Positions 37,724 to 45,535 of a DNA stretch of 64,000 bases are shown here, piece after piece (within the stretch, counting starts at the first letter, position 1; each line of letters opens with the position of its first letter). The position numbers and the translations under genes were made by a program. Location: NCBI RefSeq assembly GCF_014653155.1, contig NZ_BNAF01000007.1, positions 227,340 through 291,339 on the forward strand, in the 5' to 3' direction. This DNA comes from Sphingobacterium griseoflavum (GTDB lineage: Bacteria > Bacteroidota > Bacteroidia > Sphingobacteriales > Sphingobacteriaceae). The notes beneath the pieces are model-generated. The model worked only from the letters and a program-made list of their open reading frames with translations, was not told the DNA's origin and did no database searches.

Positions 37724-37744
37724 GAAACCACAGATAAGCGGATC

Positions 37745-37781
37745 GAACGTCATGTTGTCCTTCAAGCACAACGTGGCGTTC
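37745..37781 (+). terminator. Possible terminator after the S9 peptidase gene
   Basis: GAACGTCATGTTGT (37745-37758) pairs with ACAACGTGGCGTTC (37768-37781), 14 bp with two wobbles. Only a weak T run follows (TGTTCT), so termination is likely but not certain. Confidence 0.5.
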
Positions 37782-37797
37782 TGTTCTACTGCATAGG

Positions 37798-38046
37798 TCA
37801 ATCGAGCTGAAGCGAATCCGATTTATTTTCCCTTTCGATCTCACGAGCATCGATTTGATGTTGTTGGTAGTTTTGTAAGGCTACCTTACTGGCCTTTTGG
37901 GAAACAATAATGCCAATAATCGCAATGATGGTTACGATAGACAACCCCCAAATGTATTTTTTCTTGTCCTGCTTAACAAGCCAGTACATGACAAAAATGT
38001 AGGGCACAGCGAAGAAAATATAAAAGATAATGCTAGGACCGACCAT
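37798..38046 (-). CDS. Small membrane protein of unknown function
   Basis: 82 residues from ATG 38046; the frame is open to 38082 with an ATG there, but the internal one gives a better start just before the first TM. Two hydrophobic segments (about 5-22 and 31-47), then a basic-acidic tail with Gln-rich YQQHQ ending SLQLD. No family recognised. Confidence 0.6.
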   Translation of the reverse strand: MVGPSIIFYIFFAVPYIFVMYWLVKQDKKKYIWGLSIVTIIAIIGIIVSQKASKVALQNYQQHQIDAREIERENKSDSLQLD

Positions 38047-38225
38047 GCTATATGACTTAAAATTTGGTACAATATTACACAAATAGATAGACTTATAAAA
38101 CTACAACCGTCAAAGGCAAGCAATTTGGTCGCTTTTGAACCTTTCATTCGATAATGCGTCTTATTAGTATATTGGTGATGAGTGGCAAAGGTTAATGGTT
38201 TTTTAATAAAAAAACTATGCACTAA

Positions 38226-38259
38226 TTGCAGAAAAGAAAAAAATTATTTTTTACTTTTG
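38226..38259 (+). promoter_or_regulatory. Promoter of the argG-argC block
   Basis: TTG at 38226-38228 and an exact TACTTTTG at 38252-38259, spacer 23 bp. Transcription should begin near 38265, leaving a leader of about 275 nt before the first structural gene at 38539. Confidence 0.6.
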
Positions 38260-38264
38260 CGCAG

Positions 38265-38538
38265 TCTAAGGATTGAAAGACAGCTAAATGAAACGAGTTA
38301 ATGCACATGGGACTTGTCTGGTACAGCTTCACAAGAAGCGTGTAATGGAATTTCTATATGGCAAAAACATGTTCAGTTGTCCGGTTTTAAGGCTACGACG
38401 ACCTATTCTGCCTCGAGCTTGATCTGGAGGCAGGCTACTTCCACAATGATGATCGCCCAGCTCGGTGGTCCCCTCGATCGTTAAATATTAAGCGTTTAGT
38501 AAAGCATCTCGGTGCAAAATAATAGGTCAACATTTCAG
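38265..38538 (+). promoter_or_regulatory. Long 5' leader of the second arginine block, candidate attenuator
   Basis: About 275 nt between the promoter and the acyltransferase gene. It holds a 44-codon ORF (38288-38422) with several arginine codons near its end and several stems: GCTTC-ACAA-GAAGC (about 38326-38339); CTGCCTC (38408-38414) with GAGGCAG (38427-38433), which overlaps the ORF stop; and GATCG with CGATC (about 38451-38479). No clear T tract follows any of them, so plain transcription attenuation is not proven; control of translation or a protein-bound site are alternatives. No known riboswitch is recognised. Confidence 0.45.
38288..38422 (+). CDS. Putative arginine-rich leader peptide, 44 residues
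   Basis: ATG at 38288, TGA at 38420. The peptide starts MKRVNAHGTCLVQLHKK and ends VLRLRRPILPRA. Six of 44 residues are Arg, four of them in the last ten, coded AGG, CGA, CGA, CGA. Position inside the leader of an arginine operon and a stem over the stop codon are what a leader peptide for arginine-dependent control would look like. It could also be a chance ORF; no relative is known to me. Confidence 0.35.
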   Translation: MKRVNAHGTCLVQLHKKRVMEFLYGKNMFSCPVLRLRRPILPRA

Positions 38539-39255
38539 ATGACACTTTCAGATTTTTTAATTATTCCAGCTACGGCTGCACACACGGATTACGCGGATGC
38601 AATTTGCGACGAAATGTTCGAATCTGCGAAAGCTAGGGGAACAGGAATTGCACGTCGTAAGCCGGAATATGTAGCCCGTAAAATGGAAGATGGGAAGGCG
38701 GTCATTGCTTTACACAAAGACGGACGGTGGGCTGGTTTCTGTTATATAGAAACGTGGAGCCATGGTGACTATGTCGCCAATTCTGGGCTAATTGTCAATC
38801 CGGAGTTTCGAAAAGTCGGGTTAGCGAAAGCTATAAAAAAGCGTATTTTCGAACTGTCCAGGGAAAAATATCCTCAGGCCAAGATTTTTGGATTAACCAC
38901 GGGATTAGCCGTGATGAAAATCAATTCGGACCTCGGCTACGAGCCGGTTACCTATTCGGAACTTACACAGGACGAAGAGTTTTGGAAAGGATGCCAGTCT
39001 TGCGTGAATTACGATATTCTCGTTAGCAAAGAACGTAAGAACTGTATGTGTACCGCCATGCTTTGGGATCCGGTTGAAAAAGAACGGGAATTGAAAGAAA
39101 AAATCCAAAGGCGTGCGGAGGCGAAAGAAAGACTGGATCGTATCGTGAAGAAACAGTCATTACTTAAAAGGATTGAAGCAAAATTGTGGAAATCATCAAG
39201 GAAAATTGTTGCAGCCGTCTTTCCGGTAGGGACAGGAATCATAAAGGGAATATAA
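38539..39255 (+). CDS. GNAT-family N-acyltransferase, probable first enzyme of arginine synthesis
   Basis: 238 residues from ATG 38539; GTG 38512 is in frame but the ATG gives the normal short start before the first strand (FLIIPATAAH). GNAT core about 5-160 with FRKVGLAKAIKKRIF as the acyl-CoA loop. The C-terminal part has CQSCVNYDI and KNCMCTAM, two Cys groups, then a basic helical tail. It is the first gene of the argG-argC block and the place where Bacteroidota carry a candidate N-acyl-glutamate synthase that stands in for ArgA/ArgJ. The assignment to glutamate acylation is by context, not proved. Confidence 0.75.
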   Translation: MTLSDFLIIPATAAHTDYADAICDEMFESAKARGTGIARRKPEYVARKMEDGKAVIALHKDGRWAGFCYIETWSHGDYVANSGLIVNPEFRKVGLAKAIKKRIFELSREKYPQAKIFGLTTGLAVMKINSDLGYEPVTYSELTQDEEFWKGCQSCVNYDILVSKERKNCMCTAMLWDPVEKERELKEKIQRRAEAKERLDRIVKKQSLLKRIEAKLWKSSRKIVAAVFPVGTGIIKGI

Positions 39256-39306
39256 TTTTGTAAATTTGAAGCTAGTCATTAGCTTTCATAATCCATATTT
39301 AATAAA

Positions 39307-40491
39307 ATGAAAAAAGTAGTATTAGCGTTTAGCGGTGGTTTGGATACATCCTTTTGTTGTATCTATCTGACTAAAGATTTAGGTCTTGAAGTGCATTCGG
39401 TCGTGGTAAACACCGGTGGTTTTTCCGAAGAGGAATTGCAAGCCATTGAAAAGCGTGCCTACGATTTGGGCGTCAAGTCACACCAAGTGATCGATGAAAC
39501 GGAAGATTACTACCGCGATACGATTAAATACTTAATTTTCGGTAATGTATTAAAAAATGCGACTTATCCGCTTTCGGTGTCTGCTGAGCGGGTTTGCCAA
39601 GCGACGGCCATCGCAAATTATGCTAAGCAAATCGGAGCCGCATGTGTGGCTCATGGATCTACCGGCGCCGGAAACGACCAAGTACGTTTCGATATGATCT
39701 TCAATACGTTGATTCCTGGTGTGGAGATCATCACGCCGATTCGTGACCTTAAACTCTCCCGGGAGGAGGAAATCGAATATTTGGCGAAACACGGTGTGGA
39801 AATAAATGCCGAAAAAGCTAAGTATTCCATTAACAAAGGGCTTTGGGGAACGTCTGTGGGCGGGGCGGAAACACTTACCTCCAATCAATATCTCCCAGAG
39901 TCAGCGTGGCCCACGCAAGTTTCTTCCACCGAGCCGCAGCAGGTAACGATTGATTTTGTGCAAGGTGAACCTATTGCGTTGAACGGCAAAGAGCTAGGCG
40001 CGGTGAAAGTCATTCAACAGCTTCAAGACTTGGCACAACCTTATGGCATCGGTAGGGATATCCATGTCGGCGATACGATTATCGGTATCAAAGGCCGTGT
40101 AGGATTTGAGGCGGCAGGACCGCTAATCCTTATTAAAGCGCACCATACCTTAGAGAAGCATACCTTGACCAAATGGCAATTATCGTGGAAAGACCAAATC
40201 GCTGGTTTCTACGGTAACTACATGCATGAAGGTCAAATGCACGATCCGGTCATGCGCGATATTGAGGCTTTCTTGAGTTCTTCCCAGCAGGTAGTAACCG
40301 GTCGTGTCACGGTAGAGCTACACCCTTACCGATTTGTTGTTATTGGCATTGAGTCGGATCACGACCTGATGTCTAATAAATTCGGAAGCTATGGGGAAAT
40401 GAACGAAGGCTACACAGGTGATGATGTAAAAGGATTTGCCAAAATATTTGGTAACCAAACAATAATTTGGCATAAAGTCAACGAAAAATAA
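39307..40491 (+). CDS. argG: Argininosuccinate synthase
   Basis: Joins citrulline and aspartate using ATP. 394 residues. VVLAFSGGLDTSF (about 4-16) is the PP-loop for ATP; GSTGAGNDQVRF is the aspartate/citrulline segment and SINKGLWGTS another family motif. Follows the acyltransferase by 51 bp and precedes a GNAT gene by 2 bp. Confidence 0.96.
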   Translation: MKKVVLAFSGGLDTSFCCIYLTKDLGLEVHSVVVNTGGFSEEELQAIEKRAYDLGVKSHQVIDETEDYYRDTIKYLIFGNVLKNATYPLSVSAERVCQATAIANYAKQIGAACVAHGSTGAGNDQVRFDMIFNTLIPGVEIITPIRDLKLSREEEIEYLAKHGVEINAEKAKYSINKGLWGTSVGGAETLTSNQYLPESAWPTQVSSTEPQQVTIDFVQGEPIALNGKELGAVKVIQQLQDLAQPYGIGRDIHVGDTIIGIKGRVGFEAAGPLILIKAHHTLEKHTLTKWQLSWKDQIAGFYGNYMHEGQMHDPVMRDIEAFLSSSQQVVTGRVTVELHPYRFVVIGIESDHDLMSNKFGSYGEMNEGYTGDDVKGFAKIFGNQTIIWHKVNEK

Positions 40492-40493
40492 GC

Positions 40494-40943
40494 ATGATCG
40501 TACGTATATCCTTGGGCGAGCTGGAAGACGTCGTTCCTCTATTTGACGCTTATCGGGTGTTCTATAAACAAGATTCTGATTTACGACGCGCGCGACAGTT
40601 TTTGCAGGCACGCTTGTCAAAGGAGGAATCGGTGTTGTTTGCGGCCTACCAGAATGGCAGAGCCATTGGATTCACGCAGCTTTATCCGACGTACTCGTCG
40701 ATGCGGACAGCAAAAAACTGGATACTGAACGACCTTTACGTAGACCTGCCTCAACGTAGGCAGGGTATAGGTGCACAGCTAATTGAAGCTGCGGCGCAAT
40801 TTGCAAAGGAGGAAGGTGCTACTTTTTTGAGGCTCTCGACGCAAATACAAAATACAACGGCGCAAAGTCTTTATGTAAAAACGGGGTTTGGGATAGAAGA
40901 TCCGGATACGGAGTTTCTGACATATAAAAGGACAGCGTTATAA
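40494..40943 (+). CDS. GNAT-family acetyltransferase
   Basis: 149 residues, single GNAT domain. The acetyl-CoA loop is RRQGIGAQLI (about 88-97) after LNDLYVD, and the C-terminal SLYVKTGF is typical. Starts 2 bp after argG, so it is in the operon. Small GNAT proteins beside argG are seen in other Bacteroidota; whether it takes part in arginine synthesis (for example as a second acyl-glutamate synthase) or modifies something else is open. Confidence 0.82.
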   Translation: MIVRISLGELEDVVPLFDAYRVFYKQDSDLRRARQFLQARLSKEESVLFAAYQNGRAIGFTQLYPTYSSMRTAKNWILNDLYVDLPQRRQGIGAQLIEAAAQFAKEEGATFLRLSTQIQNTTAQSLYVKTGFGIEDPDTEFLTYKRTAL

Positions 40944-41023
40944 TAGGCCGTAAGGGCGGTAGCCGGAGCGGGCTAAGCAGAGGTTCTATCTTTTCTTCTT
41001 TGGGCTATATAAACACATGGATA
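40944..41023 (+). other. GC-rich spacer with hairpin before argC
   Basis: The 80-bp gap is much richer in G and C than its flanks and has the stem TAGCC (40960-40964) with GGCTA (40971-40975). No T run and no promoter match, so transcription probably continues into argC. Confidence 0.35.
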
Positions 41024-42043
41024 ATGAGTAAAATTAAAGTAGGTATCATCGGTTCGGCAGGTTACACGGGAGGAGAGTTACTCCGACTCTTAATCTATCA
41101 TCCTAATGTGGATATTGTATTTGCCAATTCAGCCTCAAACGCGGGGAATAAAGTGTACGAGGTGCACAACGATTTGCTTGGAGAGACAGAAATCACTTTT
41201 TCTGCAGACTTCCATAACGAAATTGACGTGTTATTTTTGTGCGTGGGGCACGGTGATGCACGTAAGTTTTTGCAGGCAAATCCCGTCGCGGAACGGGTAA
41301 AGATTATCGATCTTTCGCAAGATTATCGGTTGAAAGCGAATACAGCGTATCAGGATAAACATTTCATTTACGGTTTACCGGAACTAAATAGGGAAGCGAT
41401 CCGCGAAGCACAGTACATTGCCAATCCCGGTTGTTTCGCTACGAATATACAGTTGGCTTTGCTACCTTTAGCGCAAGAGAATTTGCTGCCCGACGCAGTA
41501 CATGTCAATGCCACTACAGGCTCGACAGGAGCAGGGCAAAAGCCGGGCGCGACAACGCATTTTTCGTGGCGCAACAACAACTTGTCCGCCTACAAGTCTT
41601 TCGAACATCAACATCTTCAGGAAATTTCCGAATCTTTGGATCAGCTGCAAGCCGGTTTTTTACCGTTGTCGGAAAAATCGCTTCTGACACGTGCTGCAGA
41701 GAAAATTCATTTTGTGCCGCAGCGCGGTGACTTTACACGTGGCATCTTCTCGGCGATCTATGTTGAATCTCCGCTGCGTGAAGACGAGGCTTACCACCTG
41801 TATGAAAGCTACTATCAGCAACATCCTTTTACCTGGATAAGCAGGGCAAATATTGATCTAAAGCAGGTGGTCAACACCAATAAAAGTATTATACACCTAG
41901 AGAAGCACGGCAACCAGCTGTTGATTTTAAACGCCACGGACAACCTGCTCAAGGGTGCCTCGGGACAGGCGGTGCAAAATATGAACCTGTTGTTTGGTCT
42001 CAATGAGCGTGCGGGATTAAATCTGAAAAGCGTCGGCTTTTAA
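41024..42043 (+). CDS. argC: N-acyl-gamma-glutamyl-phosphate reductase
   Basis: Reduces N-acyl-glutamyl phosphate to the semialdehyde with NADPH. 339 residues from ATG 41024; the frame opens at TTG 41000 but MSKIKVGIIGSAGYTG is the family start. SAGYTGGE (11-18) binds NADP, C137 in NPGCFATN is the thioester cysteine, and GSTGAGQKPG is the substrate loop. Closes the block; a perfect 15-bp terminator follows. Confidence 0.95.
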   Translation: MSKIKVGIIGSAGYTGGELLRLLIYHPNVDIVFANSASNAGNKVYEVHNDLLGETEITFSADFHNEIDVLFLCVGHGDARKFLQANPVAERVKIIDLSQDYRLKANTAYQDKHFIYGLPELNREAIREAQYIANPGCFATNIQLALLPLAQENLLPDAVHVNATTGSTGAGQKPGATTHFSWRNNNLSAYKSFEHQHLQEISESLDQLQAGFLPLSEKSLLTRAAEKIHFVPQRGDFTRGIFSAIYVESPLREDEAYHLYESYYQQHPFTWISRANIDLKQVVNTNKSIIHLEKHGNQLLILNATDNLLKGASGQAVQNMNLLFGLNERAGLNLKSVGF

Positions 42044-42060
42044 TCCATGTTTGAAAATAA

Positions 42061-42098
42061 AAAAGGAGATCCACGCATGGCGTGGATCTCCTTTTTTA
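42061..42098 (+). terminator. Intrinsic terminator after argC
   Basis: Perfect 15-bp stem AAAAGGAGATCCACG (42061-42075) with CGTGGATCTCCTTTT (42081-42095), 5-nt loop, then TTTA. A and T runs on both sides make it usable for the convergent lipoprotein gene too. Confidence 0.92.
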
Positions 42099-42114
42099 TA
42101 GCAATAATCTTGCT

Positions 42115-42933
42115 TTATTCGGCGCTAAGATTAATTTTACGCTCTACCGAAACGTTATCACCTGTTACGGCATTACCATCTTTATCTACCAATGACAATT
42201 TAACGGTAGTCTCGCCCATAGGAAGGTTTAAAATTTCGTAAGGCACCCACTGATCGAGTGTAAAATCTTGTCCATTGATAGATGCTTTGACTTTATGTCC
42301 GTCGGCAGACAACGTGCCGTTGGCAACAAAGAAGTCCAACAACAGCGCTTTGGTATCTTCACCTTTATAATCACCTTTCGGGCGACTGTAGAAGAGCGCA
42401 ATATCCTTGGGAGCGGCCTCCTCCATTAATTTCCCGTCTGCATCGATCTTAAATTTGATTAATTTGTGTGCTTCTGGGGTCTTGATCGCTTCATGATAGG
42501 AACGCGATAAGAAGGACATTAAGTAGTGCTCGGAATTCAACGGCACCATAGCCGTATGTTCCGGCTTGTACAACGCAGCGTACGGTTTGTTGTCTAATAT
42601 AAAATGGATATGTTGTCCTTCATGCGAGTTGGCCATATGGTGGTCATGCTCTGTTTGTTCGGTGAGCGTAAAGTTGCTCACATCATATTTAACCGTAATC
42701 TTCGCCGAGTCAGCGCCTACCTTTTCCGAAGTGATCGAAGCGATCTTCAGTGTTGCTCCTGGAAAATCTTTCGAATGCTGTAAGGGGTTTACGGCAATAG
42801 CGCCAGCTGAATCAGCCAAAGCTGTAGAATCTGTGGTTTCTCCTTCGCTATTCTTCGTCGTCTGATTACAGGATACAATCGTTGCGGATACTGCAAGAAC
42901 TGCTAGAGCAGTTGTCAATGTCTTCATTTTCAT
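42115..42933 (-). CDS. Lipoprotein with histidine-rich loop, function unknown
   Basis: 272 residues. Lipobox TIVSC gives a lipidated Cys at about 22, then a Ser/Thr/Glu linker. Beta-rich domains follow. A loop near residues 93-112 reads EHDHHMANSHEGQHIH, which could bind metal. Later segments QWVPYEILNLPMGE and VKLSLVDKDGNAV look like an immunoglobulin-like strand pair. I know no characterised relative. Transcribed toward argC, which ends in a shared terminator. Confidence 0.75.
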   Translation of the reverse strand: MKMKTLTTALAVLAVSATIVSCNQTTKNSEGETTDSTALADSAGAIAVNPLQHSKDFPGATLKIASITSEKVGADSAKITVKYDVSNFTLTEQTEHDHHMANSHEGQHIHFILDNKPYAALYKPEHTAMVPLNSEHYLMSFLSRSYHEAIKTPEAHKLIKFKIDADGKLMEEAAPKDIALFYSRPKGDYKGEDTKALLLDFFVANGTLSADGHKVKASINGQDFTLDQWVPYEILNLPMGETTVKLSLVDKDGNAVTGDNVSVERKINLSAE

Positions 42934-43001
42934 ATCTTTTGATTTGAATGATTTTATGTATTCACCTGCTAAATAACAAAGCTGCGTCCAAAAAGTTTTA
43001 T

Positions 43002-44315
43002 TTATTGAAAAACGATATCCAATGCCTGCTTGATTGCTTGAATGGTAGTTTCCAAGTCTTCATTGGTATGTGCACTGGAGATAAAGCCCACTTCGTAGCC
43101 TGAAGGGCCGAAATATACGCCTTGATTTAATAAGGCGCGGTGCATAACTTTATATTTCTCCATCGATTGCGGGTCAATTTGGTCGGCACGGCTTATACGT
43201 TGCTGTGTGGTAAAAGCAAACCAAAAAATGGAGCCCACCGTGAATATTTGCACATCGTAATGTTTATCGGCTATATAGCTTTTCAACGTTTGGACAAATG
43301 CTTTTGTCGTCTGTTCTTGTTTCTCGTAAAATCCCGGTGATGCAAGCTGTGATAGGGTAGCTATGCCGGCAACCATGGCAATCGGATTTCCGGATAGCGT
43401 GCCCGCTTGATAAACGCCGCCGTCCGGGGAGATGTGTGCCATGATTTCTTTCGAAGCGCCATATGCGCCGACAGGCATGCCGCCACCGATAATCTTTCCG
43501 TAGGTAATGATATCAGGCTTAATGCCGTAATGGTGCGCAGCGCCTTGAAACCCTACCCTAAATCCGGTGATAACCTCATCAAAAATTAAAAGAGAGCCAT
43601 GCTTTTCGGTCATCGTTCGTAAGAACGCCATATACGCCTTATCTTGAAGAAGTAGCCCATTGTTGGCGGGGATACCTTCGATAATAACCGCGGCAATCTG
43701 ATTCGGAAAACGAAGGAACACTTCTTCCACGGCCTTTTTGTCGTCGAGTGCAATGACGATTGTTTCCTCGGCGAAAGATTGGGGAACGCCTGCGGAAGAT
43801 GTCTCGCCGAACGTGACTAACCCCGATCCGGCCTTAACCAACAGCGAATCAGAGTGCCCATGGTAACAACCTTCAAACTTTACAATTTTATCGCGCTTTG
43901 TATATCCTCTAGCCAGTCGAATCGCCGACATCACCGCCTCGGTACCAGAACTAACAAAGCGGATTTTTTCGATATAGCTGTTGTTGCTCAGGATTAGTTC
44001 GGCAAGTTCGTTCTCCAAGCGCGTGGGTGCGCCAAAGCTTAACCCTTTATCCAACTGGGCAGCCACCGCCTCGCGGATTGCACCGTTGTTATGTCCTAGG
44101 ATAAGCGGACCCCAAGAACAACAAAAATCGATGAACTTGTTGCCGTCAGCGTCCCAAACGTAAGCTTGGTCGCCACGCTCGATAAACAACGGCGTTCCAT
44201 ATACGGATTTGAAAGCCCGTACAGGGGAGTTTACCCCTCCCGGGAAAAATTTTTTTGCCTTTTCAAATAGCTTTGCGGATGTAACCCTTGATATATCTTG
44301 GTGTGCTGTTGTCAT
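43002..44315 (-). CDS. hemL: Glutamate-1-semialdehyde 2,1-aminomutase
   Basis: Makes 5-aminolevulinate from glutamate-1-semialdehyde in the C5 haem pathway. 437 residues, class III PLP fold. SSGTEAVMSAIRLARG binds the phosphate, the PLP Lys is in ITYGKIIGGGMPVGA, and FFPGGVNSPVRAF near the N-terminus is the family signature. Last of the minus-strand haem genes, 186 bp after hemB, so it may also have its own promoter. Confidence 0.95.
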   Translation of the reverse strand: MTTAHQDISRVTSAKLFEKAKKFFPGGVNSPVRAFKSVYGTPLFIERGDQAYVWDADGNKFIDFCCSWGPLILGHNNGAIREAVAAQLDKGLSFGAPTRLENELAELILSNNSYIEKIRFVSSGTEAVMSAIRLARGYTKRDKIVKFEGCYHGHSDSLLVKAGSGLVTFGETSSAGVPQSFAEETIVIALDDKKAVEEVFLRFPNQIAAVIIEGIPANNGLLLQDKAYMAFLRTMTEKHGSLLIFDEVITGFRVGFQGAAHHYGIKPDIITYGKIIGGGMPVGAYGASKEIMAHISPDGGVYQAGTLSGNPIAMVAGIATLSQLASPGFYEKQEQTTKAFVQTLKSYIADKHYDVQIFTVGSIFWFAFTTQQRISRADQIDPQSMEKYKVMHRALLNQGVYFGPSGYEVGFISSAHTNEDLETTIQAIKQALDIVFQ

Positions 44316-44501
44316 AGTCTGAAATGTAAGCGGCTAAGTTATCTATTTTTGACAAACAGACCTTCATTTTTTAGTCAGTATTTGCTTTAAATAGATATGG
44401 GCTTTTTTAATAACTTGAAAACGGATTAGCGTGTCTACGCCCGATCCATGCATGAAAGCCCGAACCAAGCATGAAAAAAGTACGAAATGCAAATGCTCAG
44501 T

Positions 44502-45479
44502 TTATGCCTTCAGCCATTCCTTTTCCAAAACTTCTTTCGCGTGGTAGGTTAAGATGGATGTCGCACCGGCTCGTCGAAAGCTCAACAATGTTTCCATAAT
44601 TGCTCTTTCTTCATCCAGCCAACCATTCTTTACGGCTGCTTTAAGCATGGCATACTCTCCAGAAACATTATATACCGCTATCGGTAGATCAAAGTTGTCA
44701 TGGAGCAATTTCACGATGTCCAAATAGGGGAGTCCGGGTTTTACCATCAGGAAATCGGCTCCTTCCTCCATATCTAACTGCGCCTCAATCAGTGCCTCCC
44801 GGGAGTTGGCCGGATTCATTTGGTAGCTCTTTTTGTCGCCGGCTTTCGGGGCCGAGTTCAGTGCATCTCGGAAAGGGCCATAAAAAGCTGACGCATATTT
44901 CGCCGTATACGACATCAACGAAACGTGTTTAAAGCCATGTGCGTCCAACAGTTGTCGTATATAACCGATCCGCCCGTCCATCATATCTGACGGAGCGATA
45001 ATATCTGCGCCTGCTTCCGCATGGGCCAAAGACATTTTTCCCAGTATCTCCAACGTTTCATCGTTCAGGATCTCGCCATTTTCGACAATCCCGTCATGGC
45101 CGTCAGCGCTATAGGGGTCCATCGCAACATCCGTGACGACACAGGCTTCCGGAAAATTTTTCTTTACCGCCTCGATAGCCCGTAGGTAGAGGCTTCCTTT
45201 TTTGTAGCTTATGCTGGCGTATTTGTCTTTTAAGGAATCATCGATATTTGGGAATAGATCGAAAGCACGTAGTCCGAGCTTTAGGCAACTTTCAACTTCG
45301 CGCAGTAAGTTATCGATCGAATAGCGGAAAATCCCAGGCATGGACGATACTTCGGTTTTCTGCCGTTCCCCATCCACGATAAAAAGTGGAAAGATCAAGT
45401 TCGATGCCGATAGGTGGCTTTCCTGAACCATATCTCGAATAACCGTGGATTTTCTGTTTCTTCTTGGACGTTGTAACAT
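44502..45479 (-). CDS. hemB: Delta-aminolevulinic acid dehydratase (porphobilinogen synthase)
   Basis: Joins two 5-aminolevulinates to porphobilinogen. 325 residues from ATG 45479, giving MLQRPRRNRKS, the usual start; the frame is open to 45530. The two active Lys are in MSYTAKYASAFYGPFRD and FLMVKPGLPYLD. The metal-site region reads VVTDVAMDPYSADGHDG, without the three-Cys zinc set, so it belongs to the magnesium-type enzymes. Follows hemCD by 56 bp. Confidence 0.95.
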   Translation of the reverse strand: MLQRPRRNRKSTVIRDMVQESHLSASNLIFPLFIVDGERQKTEVSSMPGIFRYSIDNLLREVESCLKLGLRAFDLFPNIDDSLKDKYASISYKKGSLYLRAIEAVKKNFPEACVVTDVAMDPYSADGHDGIVENGEILNDETLEILGKMSLAHAEAGADIIAPSDMMDGRIGYIRQLLDAHGFKHVSLMSYTAKYASAFYGPFRDALNSAPKAGDKKSYQMNPANSREALIEAQLDMEEGADFLMVKPGLPYLDIVKLLHDNFDLPIAVYNVSGEYAMLKAAVKNGWLDEERAIMETLLSFRRAGATSILTYHAKEVLEKEWLKA

Positions 45480-45535
45480 CGTATGATAAGCTTTTATAAA
45501 TAGGAAAGAGAGCAACCTCTGCTCTCTCATTGAAA

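Noticed and set aside
40944..41023. REP-like GC-rich repeat before argC
   Set aside because: Only one copy was found in the window, so there is no evidence of a repeat family.
42047..42241. 64-codon plus-strand ORF after argC
   Set aside because: It is read through the argC terminator stem and the end of the convergent lipoprotein gene.
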